A DNA stretch of 64,000 bases from UBA4738 sp002413305. GTDB lineage: Bacteria; Actinomycetota; UBA4738. The notes under the pieces were generated by a model, which saw nothing but the letters and a program-made list of their open reading frames with translations, searched no databases and had not been told where the DNA came from. The position numbers and the translations under genes were made by a program. This document shows, in pieces, positions 35,949 through 43,226 of this stretch. Position 1 is the stretch's first letter, and the number at the start of each line of letters is the position of its first letter. Location: the NCBI GenBank assembly GCA_036847185.1, contig DAIUAM010000005.1:28630-92629 (forward strand). Direction: 5' to 3'.

Positions 35949-36635
35949 ATGATCAAACTCGACCAGGTCACCAAGGTGTACAAGGACTCCGTCACTGCGC
36001 TCGACGACGTCAGCGTCGAAGTGGGCAAGGGCGAGTTCGTGTTCATCGTCGGGCTGTCCGGCTCGGGCAAGTCCACGATGATCCGGCTGATCCTGAAGGA
36101 GGAGGAGCCGACCAAGGGCGAGATCTTCGTGGCGGGGAAGAACATCGCCAAGCTCTCGCCCTGGAAGGTGCCGTACCTGCGGCGCAACATCGGCACGGTG
36201 TTCCAGGACTTCAAGCTGCTGCCGGACCGGAGCGTCTTCGACAACGTGGCGTTCGCGCTGGAGGTCATCGGGAAGCCGCGACACGTGATCGAATCCCGGG
36301 TCCCCGAGATCTGTCAGGTGGTGGGCCTGGGGGACAAGCTGAGCAACTATCCAGACGAGCTGTCGGGGGGCGAGCAGCAGCGCGTGTCCCTGGCTCGGGC
36401 CTTCGTGAACCGGCCCCTGATCCTGCTGGCCGACGAGCCCACCGGGAACCTCGACCCGGCCACGTCGGTCGACATCATGAAGCTCCTGGACCGGATCAAC
36501 CGGACCGGCACCACCGTGATCATGGCCACCCACGACAACGCGATCGTGGACGCCATGCGCCGCCGGGTGATCGAGCTCGACAGCGGCAAGGTGATCCGCG
36601 ACCAGGCCCGGGGAGTGTACGGGTATGGCGCTTAG
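35949..36635 (+). CDS. ftsE: Cell division ATPase FtsE
   Basis: A 228-residue ABC ATPase: Walker A GLSGSGKST, Q-loop FQDFKLLPDR, signature LSGGEQQRVSLARA, Walker B LLADEPTGNLD and His switch MATHDN. With FtsX it forms a membrane complex at the division site that switches on peptidoglycan hydrolases outside. The ATG at 35949 is chosen since homology starts at MIKLDQVTKVY; an in-frame ATG 51 nt earlier reads unrelated residues. Its stop overlaps the ftsX start region by 11 nt, which implies tight coupling. Confidence 0.95.
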   Translation: MIKLDQVTKVYKDSVTALDDVSVEVGKGEFVFIVGLSGSGKSTMIRLILKEEEPTKGEIFVAGKNIAKLSPWKVPYLRRNIGTVFQDFKLLPDRSVFDNVAFALEVIGKPRHVIESRVPEICQVVGLGDKLSNYPDELSGGEQQRVSLARAFVNRPLILLADEPTGNLDPATSVDIMKLLDRINRTGTTVIMATHDNAIVDAMRRRVIELDSGKVIRDQARGVYGYGA

Positions 36636-37503
36636 GACCGAGTACTACTTCCGGGAGACCGCCCAGGGCCTCCGGCGCAACGGCCTGATCGCTTTCGCCG
36701 CGGTTTCGACCGCTTTCATCTCGCTGTTCCTGGTGGGCAGCTCGCTGCTGGTCAGCCGCGAGGTCAACCTGCTGATCGACTTCACCACCCGGGACGTCGA
36801 AGTTTCGGTCTTCCTCCAGAAGACGATCCCGCCGGCGCAGCAGGAACACATCTCGAGCCTGCTGGCGCACATGCCACAGGTCAAGAGCGTGACCTACGAG
36901 TCGCAGCAGGATGCGTACCAGAACTTCAAGCGGCTGTTCGCGAGCCAGCCCGCGCTGGTGCAGAACGTCGGCCCCGACGCGCTGCCGGCTTCGTTCCAGG
37001 TGAAGCTGAAGAACCCGGAGGAGTTCTCGGTGGTGGCCGCCCAGTTACAGGGACAACCGGGCATCGACAAGATCCGGGACAACCGGGAGATCCTGAAACG
37101 CCTGTTCGCCGTCATCCACGTCTTCCGGGTGGGCGTGCTCGCCGTCGCGCTGATCATGTTGCTCTCGGCGGCCGCCCTGATCGGGAACACGGTGCGGATG
37201 GCCGTGTTCGCCAGGCGCAAAGAGATCGGCATCATGCGTCTGGTCGGCGCGACCAGCTGGCACATCCGCGTCCCGTTCCTGATCGAAGGGCTGATCGAGG
37301 GCCTGCTGGGGGCCGGGGCGGCGATCCTCGGCCTGTTCATCATGAAGCTCGCGTTCATCGATCCGCTCCGGGGCAAGCTCGGGTTCCTGCCGCTGGTCGG
37401 CTCGCCCGACATCGTCTACGCGGTCCCGCGGTTGCTCATCCTGAGCGTGCTGGTGTCGGCGGTGGCGAGCTTGGTGGCCATGCGCCGGTTCCTCGAGGTC
37501 TAG
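36625..37503 (+). CDS. ftsX: Cell division permease FtsX
   Basis: A 292-residue FtsX with four membrane helices: one near residue 25-45 (GLIAFAAVSTAFISLFLVGS), then an extracellular loop of about 120 residues, and three helices at the C-terminal side (VALIMLLSAAALIGNTVRMA, VPFLIEGLIEGLLGAGAAIL, LLILSVLVSAVASLVAMRRF). The external loop is the part that contacts hydrolase partners, and the EIGIMRLVGATSWHIR motif is the coupling helix that touches FtsE. It overlaps ftsE and precedes smpB by 12 nt. Confidence 0.94.
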   Translation: MALRTEYYFRETAQGLRRNGLIAFAAVSTAFISLFLVGSSLLVSREVNLLIDFTTRDVEVSVFLQKTIPPAQQEHISSLLAHMPQVKSVTYESQQDAYQNFKRLFASQPALVQNVGPDALPASFQVKLKNPEEFSVVAAQLQGQPGIDKIRDNREILKRLFAVIHVFRVGVLAVALIMLLSAAALIGNTVRMAVFARRKEIGIMRLVGATSWHIRVPFLIEGLIEGLLGAGAAILGLFIMKLAFIDPLRGKLGFLPLVGSPDIVYAVPRLLILSVLVSAVASLVAMRRFLEV

Positions 37504-37515
37504 GGGCTCCGCTCC

Positions 37516-38022
37516 GTGGCCGGCAAGCAGGGCGCCGGCGGGCGGGAGGCGCTCGCCGGCGACCGGACGGTGGCGTCGAACCGCCGGGCGCGCCACGACT
37601 ACGCGATCGAGGAGACCTTCGAGGCGGGGATGATCCTGACCGGGCCCGAGGTGAAGTCGCTCCGGGCCGGCCGAGCGACGCTGTCCGACGCCTACGCGCG
37701 GGTCACTCCAGAGGGCGACGCGGTGTGGGTCGAGAACCTCCACATCCCGCCCTACGAGATGGCCGACCAACGCGGCTACGACCCGAAGCGCCCTCGGAAG
37801 CTGCTCCTGCACGCCGAACAGATCCGCCGGCTGATCGGGAAGACGGCCGAGCGCGGCCTGACCCTGGTGCCTCTGAAGATCTACTTCACGCGGGGGCTGG
37901 CGAAGATGGAGCTCGGGCTGGGACGCGGGAGACGGCAGTTCGAGAAGCGGGAGGCCATCGCCGAGCGCGAGCACCGGCGGGAGATCGAGCGGGCGTTCGG
38001 TTCGCGCCAGCGCGGACGGTGA
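37516..38022 (+). CDS. smpB: tmRNA-binding protein SmpB
   Basis: A 168-residue protein with a GTG start. Motifs include SNRRARHDYAIEETFEAGMI, the core LTGPEVKSLRAGRATLSDAY, HIPPYEMADQRGYDPKRPRK and a basic C-terminal tail that mimics the anticodon arm in the stalled ribosome. It binds tmRNA and brings it to ribosomes stuck on broken messages. The tmRNA gene follows directly, about 36 nt downstream. The N-terminal extension (about 18 residues) is mostly flexible. Confidence 0.95.
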   Translation: MAGKQGAGGREALAGDRTVASNRRARHDYAIEETFEAGMILTGPEVKSLRAGRATLSDAYARVTPEGDAVWVENLHIPPYEMADQRGYDPKRPRKLLLHAEQIRRLIGKTAERGLTLVPLKIYFTRGLAKMELGLGRGRRQFEKREAIAEREHRREIERAFGSRQRGR

Positions 38023-38029
38023 CCGGCCG

Positions 38030-38035
38030 TATACT
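38030..38035 (+). promoter_or_regulatory. -10 element of ssrA
   Basis: TATACT lies just after the smpB stop, with transcription expected near 38042 and the mature tmRNA 5' end at 38059, so RNase P would trim about 17 nt. No clear -35 is visible. Confidence 0.45.
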
Positions 38036-38058
38036 CGGATGCGTTGACAACTGCATAC

Positions 38059-38411
38059 GGGGGTGAACAGGCTTCGACCTGGGTGAGAGCCGCCGGGGGG
38101 AAGCGGGCCGAGGTCTCCGGATGCCTCGTAAAAAGCCGGAACGAAACAAGTGCCAACACTCAGATGGCGCTCGCTGCCTAACTAACCATGGGTAGCCGTC
38201 CGCCGCGGATCGCCTTCGTCCGCGGGTCGGGCGTCGCGAGAAGGCTCACGGTGCCGGTTTCGCCTGGCCGGCCGGCGCCGGAAACCTTAGACGGGCTGGC
38301 CTCGAGGTCCTCCGCCGGTGGGAGCCTCGACGCGAGATCTGACCGCCGGCTACGCCCGTAGAAGACCCAGACGGTCGCCCGGGGACGCGGGTTCGATTCC
38401 CGCCACCTCCA
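38059..38411 (+). ncRNA. ssrA: Transfer-messenger RNA (tmRNA)
   Basis: The tRNA-like ends pair: GGGGGTG at 38059-38065 with CACCTCC at 38404-38410, followed by discriminator A38411. The TpsiC arm GCGGGTTCGATTCCCGC precedes it. CCA is not encoded (CTG follows), so it is added after transcription. The message part starts at GCC 38152 and reads A-N-T-Q-M-A-L-A-A then TAA at 38179, a nine-residue degradation tag including the resume alanine. The tag ends in ALAA as usual but lacks the common Asp/Tyr middle. Several pseudoknot stems are visible between the tag and the 3' half (for example CCGCGGATCG against CGTCCGCGGG). Confidence 0.93.
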
Positions 38412-38419
38412 CTGGCTAT

Positions 38420-38437
38420 TGGCTTACCAAGCCATTT
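38420..38437 (+). terminator. Hairpin terminator after tmRNA
   Basis: TGGCTT (38420-38425) pairs with AAGCCA (38429-38434) around ACC and is followed by TTT, eight bases after the mature 3' end. The stretch from here to 38683 contains no gene that I can support. Confidence 0.55.
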
Positions 38438-38683
38438 CCGCACGTCAGAGGGCCCGTCGAGCGTCCGCGCTCCTGCTACATCGTGACCGGGAGATGGCGA
38501 CGCCGACTATCCCTTTGCGGGCCACTCAGCGGTGCTGAGGGGGGAGGATTTCGGATCGTCCGGGTCATGGCAGATCGCCATTGGCGGCAATGGTGGCGGG
38601 TCGAGTGCCCATGGACTCCCTCCAAACTTCGCTCGTCATCGAGCCAGCCCCAGGTCCCGCCGGCACGCCACCAGGGCGCGCGG

Positions 38684-39505
38684 TCAAGGGCCATTCCTTT
38701 CGAGGTGAGCATGGACCAAGGGTAGGACGGCCTCGAGCGTGCCGGTACCACCCCCGACGGGACTGAAGGCGTCGCTGTGGTCGAGGCCGGGCAGGACCTG
38801 GAGTTCGACACCGAGTGCGTCGGCGGTGCGGGTCACTTCGTCCGGATCATCGTTGCCACCGCAGTAGACCAGGGCCGGTGCGGTGATCCGTGAGAGATCG
38901 ATCGCGTACCCGGAGCTTCGAGCGCCGATGTGCACCGCGCCGAGAGCCCTCGCGTTGCCGACCTTGGCGCAGTACCGCCGGTCCTCGTCCGGCATGGCAT
39001 ACAGGTCCCAAAATGGCAGCCAGTCCCCCTCGGCGAGGGCCAGCGCCCAGGGTGCCGGTTCGGGCGGTACCCAGGTCAGGTCCTGACCGCCGAGGATCAG
39101 GGCCGTCACCCGATCGGGGAAGTTGCTGGCGACGACACCTGCCAGGTCGGCTCCGCGTGAGTACCCCCACACGGCCGCCCGCTCGATGCCCGCGGAATCC
39201 ATGGCCGCCACGATGTCGCTCGCTACGTCGGGCCATGGGTACGCGGCGGGGTCGCGGGGCTTGTCGCTCAAGCCGTGGCCGAGAGGATCGACGCTGATGA
39301 CCCGGCGGGCGGTCGCCAGCCCGTCGACATAGCCGCAGTCCCTCCAGTCCGCGGCCGACATCGTGTAGCCCGGGATCAGCACCACGGGTTCGCCGGTCCC
39401 GGTGTCCTCGTAGCTGATCGTGTGACCGCGTGACCGCACGGTCCGAACGGTCGGCGCCCCGTCGTCGCGTCGTTCCTGGCGGCTCCAGCTCGGGTAGCCG
39501 CGCAT
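38684..39505 (-). CDS. Alpha/beta hydrolase
   Basis: A 273-residue hydrolase with the oxyanion loop VVLIPGYTMSAADWRD, the DPLGHGLSDKP loop, the nucleophile elbow GYSRG (Ser), a later Asp region (YCGGNDDPDEV) and the catalytic His in LPGLDHSDAF. No lid domain of a specialised class is visible, so the substrate is unknown; it could be an esterase, lactonase or haloperoxidase-like enzyme. I use the internal ATG giving MRGYPSWSRQERRD, as homology starts soon after; an ATG at 39571 adds 22 residues without support. It is isolated downstream of tmRNA and points toward it. Confidence 0.82.
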   Translation of the reverse strand: MRGYPSWSRQERRDDGAPTVRTVRSRGHTISYEDTGTGEPVVLIPGYTMSAADWRDCGYVDGLATARRVISVDPLGHGLSDKPRDPAAYPWPDVASDIVAAMDSAGIERAAVWGYSRGADLAGVVASNFPDRVTALILGGQDLTWVPPEPAPWALALAEGDWLPFWDLYAMPDEDRRYCAKVGNARALGAVHIGARSSGYAIDLSRITAPALVYCGGNDDPDEVTRTADALGVELQVLPGLDHSDAFSPVGGGTGTLEAVLPLVHAHLERNGP

Positions 39506-40055
39506 CGGCAGAATCGTAACATCACCCCTCGCGCACGGGCCCGAGCGTAGGCCTGAGCACGTGTCCGTCATTCATGGTCTCGGTTCACGTGGTTTGGCGT
39601 TTCGCGCTCGCGACCAGCCGTTCGTGCAGGTCATGAACGATCTCGCACCACCCCATGCTCGGCACAAGCGGTCGTAACCTAGTCTCCGGTAGGTTCGAAT
39701 AGTGTCCTGTCAGGTCCACCAACCACCAACCAACCAAGCCAAGGGTGTTCTCGAGATGAGAAGCCTCGTGCTCTCGAAACGCGGCTGGTAGGCCGCCTCG
39801 ACCTCCGGATCGCCGGTTCGCTGGCGCTCGGCCGCTTTCGCCACCACATTGGCTGTGTCTTGCGGAATCTGGTCGCGCTGTCACGAATCTGGGCTAGAAG
39901 GGCAGACGGTTGAGCGGGCCATGGAGCCAGAACCGGCTCGGGTGGGCCGAGGGTCGGCGCGCCCAGGGACTCAGGATCGCAGGGAACCTCTGCAGGTTGG
40001 GCGGCGTACTGACCGGTGTCAGGGCTCAAGAGTTTCCAGAGGGAGCGCGCCGGAG
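39506..40055. other. 550-bp stretch without a supportable gene
   Basis: Open frames here (for example 39585-39884 on the - strand) have no recognisable motifs and no ribosome sites. The only visible pattern is a short CCAACCAACCAA-like simple sequence near 39720-39740. It probably contains the promoter region for the hydrolase and the beta-propeller gene. Confidence 0.5.
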
Positions 40056-41154
40056 ATGATGTTCGGCCTCAGGTTCGCCGAACGCCGGACGATCCTTCGC
40101 ACCACGCTGGTCGGCGGTGCTCTACTCGTCGCCGGAGGAGTCGCGTTCGGCCTGCTCGGTCCCTTTCACTCGGCGACCGGGGGTGCTGCGGTACCTCCGA
40201 CTTTCATCGACGTCGACACCGGCACTCGGCGAGCTCGGCCCATGCCCGATCGGTGCCGGCTCCACCGCAACGCATGGGATACAGCTCCCTGGCCCGCCAT
40301 GGGTTGTGGCGTCCGGCGACGGAGACCTCTGGGTGCTGACTCGCAACTGGCCGAGTGCAGGCGGCGGCAGTCTGCTACGCGTGGTCCCCACGACCGGGGT
40401 GGTCAGTCGAACGATGCGATTCCAGGCAGACCCTTGGGCTCTGACCTTCGGCTTCGGTTCCGTCTGGGTCGTCGCCCAGCAGGAAGGGCAGTCCGGGGCG
40501 ACGGTGGTCCAAGTGAACGCTGGAAGCGGCGAGGTCGTCGCGACGATGCACGACCCGAGGTTCGGCCTGTCGATCGCCGCGACGGGCAGGTTCGTCTGGG
40601 TGGCGGGCGGAGACAGTGCGCCCGACCGGATCTTCCAGATCGACCCCACGATGGATCGGGTCACGGGGCGCGTCGCTCGCGTGCCGGGTGGAACCGTGAT
40701 CTCGCTCGCCGCCCAAGGTGATGTTCTCTGGTCGGCGGGAGCGGGAGGCGTCGCCAGCTTCGACGGCGTTTCGGGCAGGATCATCCACCACGCGGCGTTC
40801 GGGGCACCGGGAGTCGAGCTCAGCATTCGTGACGGCTCGGTGTGGGTGGCTCAGCTGGGCGGAAACGGCGCCCTGGCCACCGGCAACCTGGTTCGGATCT
40901 CAGCGCACACGGGCGCGGTAGCAGGTAAGCCTCTCTCTCTTCCGGTAGCCCCTGGCTTTGTTGCCATCACGAGCGACGCCCTCTGGACAGGAGCGCTCCC
41001 GGCTCGTGCCACGCCCTCCCTCATCCGGGTCGACCCGAACAGCGGCCAAACACGGGCAGTGCCTCTGGAGGGCCTCCCCGTGGACGTCGTAAGTCTCGAC
41101 GATGTGGTGTGGGTGGCGCTCCGTCAGCCGGACAAGCTTGTCGCCATATGCTGA
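40056..41154 (+). pseudogene. Membrane-anchored beta-propeller protein, apparently frameshifted
   Basis: From ATG 40056 (GGGAG site upstream) the frame reads MMFGLRFAERRTILRTTLVG, a cytoplasmic tip and membrane helix (residues 15-35), then GPFHSATGGAAVPPTFIDVD, and later meaningless residues ending in a stop. Another frame picks up near 40225-40245 and gives about 300 residues of a seven-blade-like propeller, with blades such as GDGDLWVLTRNWP, GFGSVWVVAQQEG, TGRFVWVAGGD and SDALWTGALPA, each followed by a 'VxxxTG' turn. Neither frame is complete alone, so a one-base indel is likely. It may be a real dead gene or a base error. The family resembles the YVTN/SMP-30-like propellers found outside cells. 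Confidence 0.6.
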
Positions 41155-41281
41155 GCCCCAGATCGAGTCGGCGAACTGGTGCATGCGATCTCCCACGGCT
41201 TGGTCCTGGTGGTGCGGTGTGGTTACTGCCCAGTCCTCTTCGCGAAGAGCTACGACAACGGCCATGTCGGGACTGGATCTT

Positions 41282-41304
41282 GTCACCTAGTGGTGTGTCG
41301 CTGA
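41282..41304 (+). repeat. Left terminal inverted repeat of IS630-like element
   Basis: GTCACCTAGTGGTGTGTCGC followed by TGA. It differs from the right repeat at two positions (T/C and T/G). The outer GTCACC probably belongs to the target palindrome. Confidence 0.75.
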
Positions 41305-41356
41305 GATAGGCGAGCAGCCACCGGAGTCGTCGCGTTCAGCGGCCCGGCCAATACAC

Positions 41357-42238
41357 TTGACGAACGTGGTCGTGCGACGCGAGCTGCTGTGGGGTCTCGG
41401 GCGGCTGAACGCGACGACCACGGTCCTGCAGCGCGCTCGCCTGGCTGATCCGCTCGGCGGCATGTGGGAGGCCGCCGACGTGCAGTGGTGGTGGCGCCGC
41501 CCGCGGGCGACCGACGAGCTGGCGCTCCCGGTCTGGTTCGACGAGGCCGGCCCGGTGGCGGCGGCAGGGCTGACGGCCTGGGGCGACACCTGGCAAGCAG
41601 ACGTCTTCGCCGTGCCGTCGATCGTCGACGAGGAAGAGGTCTGGGCCGCGACGGTGGAAGCCACCGCCACACATCCGGGCGTACTCGAGATGCTTGTGCG
41701 CGAGGACGACGCGCGGCTGGCGGCCCTCGCCATCCAGAGTGGATTCGCGATGACCGACGAGTTGTCTGGGACTACATGGATGGACGCCGACCAGCACCCT
41801 CCGGTCGCGCAGGTCGATGGGTTCGCGATCGTCGATCGCGTGACACGCGCGGATCGTCCGCACCCGATGATTGCTCGCAACGGTGAACCGGTCGAGCTGC
41901 GGCTGCGACAGTGCTCGCTGTACGATCCCACGCTCGATCTGGCGGTCGAGGACGCGGATGGCAGGGTCGCCGGCTACGCGTTGTTCTGGTTCGACCACAC
42001 GACGCTCGTCGGACTCCTCGAACCGATGCGCGTCGAGGACGAATACCAGCGACGCGGCCTGGCCCGCATGTTGTTGACGAACGGCCTCGATCGGCTCGCG
42101 CGCAAAGGCGCACGCCGCCTGAAGGTCGGCTTCGAGACCGACGCCGCCCGCAACCTCTACCTCGGCGCCGGCTTCGTTCAGACGTCTATCGATCGGCTGC
42201 TCATTCGACCAGCCCCACACGAACAGTGCGGGCAGTGA
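41357..42238 (+). CDS. GNAT-family N-acetyltransferase, passenger of the IS630-like element
   Basis: A 293-residue protein with a TTG start 52 nt inside the left inverted repeat. The C-terminal domain (about 165-293) is a GNAT fold with the acetyl-CoA loop YQRRGLARMLLTNGLDRLAR and the late motif NLYLGAGFVQTS. The N-terminal half is a degenerate second GNAT-like domain (residues 45-150: AAAGLTAWGDTWQADVFAVP). GNAT enzymes acetylate amines, including antibiotics and toxins. Whether this one gives a selective advantage to the element is not known. A GTG at 41369 is an alternative start. No transposase homology lies in this part. Confidence 0.85.
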   Translation: MTNVVVRRELLWGLGRLNATTTVLQRARLADPLGGMWEAADVQWWWRRPRATDELALPVWFDEAGPVAAAGLTAWGDTWQADVFAVPSIVDEEEVWAATVEATATHPGVLEMLVREDDARLAALAIQSGFAMTDELSGTTWMDADQHPPVAQVDGFAIVDRVTRADRPHPMIARNGEPVELRLRQCSLYDPTLDLAVEDADGRVAGYALFWFDHTTLVGLLEPMRVEDEYQRRGLARMLLTNGLDRLARKGARRLKVGFETDAARNLYLGAGFVQTSIDRLLIRPAPHEQCGQ

Positions 42239-42344
42239 CGCTGCTGGTCCGGCGCATGAGCCCCGCCACTCATCGGCCCGCCGTCTTGGAGAAGTGCTCG
42301 TGGATGCGCTCGAGCTCGACTCGAACGTCGCGCTCGAGCCACGG

Positions 42345-42641
42345 CGCACATGGTTCGCCCACCCGAAACGGGCTCGCTGGCATCTGCACTTCACCCCCAC
42401 GTCGGCGTCGTGGTTGAACCTGATCGAGGGCTGGTTCTCGATGCTCACCCGCAAGGCGTTGATCAACGCGAGCTTCACCTCCACCCGTCAACTCGAAGAT
42501 GCGATCGGCGTATGGGCCTCACACTGGAACCACGACCCGCAACCGTTCGTGTGGACCAAGACCGTCGACGGCATCATCACCAAGGTCAAACGCGGACGAG
42601 CCACCCTCGATCGCGTCACTGAATCCGCGACGCACCACTAG
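42345..42641 (+). pseudogene. IS630-family transposase, C-terminal remnant
   Basis: About 98 residues from the end of an IS630 transposase: WFAHPKRARWHLHFTPTSAS, WLNLIEGWFSMLTRKAL with the third catalytic acid (Glu in LIEGWF), then LEDAIGVWASHWNHDPQPF and the Lys/Arg-rich end. The first two catalytic aspartates and the DNA-binding half are missing. Its stop codon lies inside the right inverted repeat, as in intact members of the family. The gene upstream is the GNAT, so the transposase 5' end was replaced rather than simply deleted. Confidence 0.82.
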
Positions 42642-42646
42642 GTGAC
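42624..42646 (-). repeat. Right terminal inverted repeat of IS630-like element
   Basis: Reads GTCACCTAGTGGTGCGTCGC then GGA on the - strand. It contains the stop codon of the transposase remnant. Confidence 0.75.
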
Positions 42647-42728
42647 CGATTTGTCTGCTCAGCCGCGTGCACGCATCCCGGTCCTCCCCTCGACGTTCCA
42701 CCGTCTGGCGCACCGCGAGCGTTGCGCT

Positions 42729-43097
42729 CTACCCACTGTGGGCGATGATGTCGAACTCGTTCCCTTCAGGATCGGCCATGCACCGCCACGAGACTCCTTC
42801 GAGCTGCCGGGTGGTGCCCGGCTCCACCCACGAACCTCCGAGCTCCTCGATCCTCGCCGTGGCCGCTTCCAGGTCCCCGACGATCAGGTCCAAGTGCATC
42901 CGGTTCTTCCCCGCCTTGGGCTGCGCAATGCTCTGGAACCCGATCATGGCGCCTTCGGCTGTCGCCCCCAGGAAGACGAATTGCCCATTCGCCACCGGGG
43001 GCGATGCCTCGACGCCAAGCAACTCGGACCAGAACAGTACGACCGCTGATAGGTCGCTCGTGTCGAACATGATGGTCCCTACCTTCGCCAGCTCCAC
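42729..43097 (-). CDS. VOC-superfamily (glyoxalase/bleomycin-resistance-like) protein
   Basis: A 122-residue one-unit VOC protein: KVGTIMFDTSDLSAVVLFWS ELLG at the N-terminus, then NRMHLDLIVGDLEAATARIE ELGG and the end WRCMADPEGNEFDIIAHSG. The metal ligands of true glyoxalase would be a His or Gln in the first strand, His in the middle and Glu at the end. Here MHLDL has a His and NEFDII a Glu, but the first ligand position reads Met (TIMFD). It may bind a small molecule or a weak metal site. It is the last gene of the leftward run and lies 129 nt after the permease. Confidence 0.75.
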   Translation of the reverse strand: MELAKVGTIMFDTSDLSAVVLFWSELLGVEASPPVANGQFVFLGATAEGAMIGFQSIAQPKAGKNRMHLDLIVGDLEAATARIEELGGSWVEPGTTRQLEGVSWRCMADPEGNEFDIIAHSG

Positions 43098-43226
43098 CGG
43101 GATCCTCTCAGCTGATGATCGCTCCCCCTCGGGAGAGAAGCATCCGACCGGGGTAGCCTATCGACCCTGTCCTGGGGCGTCGCAACTGTTCCTCACGAAC
43201 TGGCCGAAGGCATGGAGTCACCAACG

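Larger units (their letters stand above)
41282..42646. mobile_element. IS630-like element carrying a GNAT gene in place of most of the transposase
   Basis: Terminal inverted repeats (41282-41304 and 42624-42646) match at 21 of 23 positions: GTCACCTAGTGGTG, then GTCGC and GA. Between them lie an intact GNAT acetyltransferase gene and only the C-terminal third of an IS630-type DDE transposase. Joining the outer flanks across a shared TA gives the palindrome GTCACCTAGGTGAC with CTAG in the middle, the favoured IS630 target, so TA duplication at insertion fits. The 1.36 kb size is near that of a normal IS630. It is non-autonomous and could be moved by a transposase elsewhere. Confidence 0.7.

Noticed and set aside
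36347..36589. Small antisense frames in ftsE, ftsX and prfB
   Set aside because: Shadows of well-supported genes.
39585..39884. 99-codon frame on the - strand
   Set aside because: No motif, no ribosome site, biased composition. Not supported as a gene.
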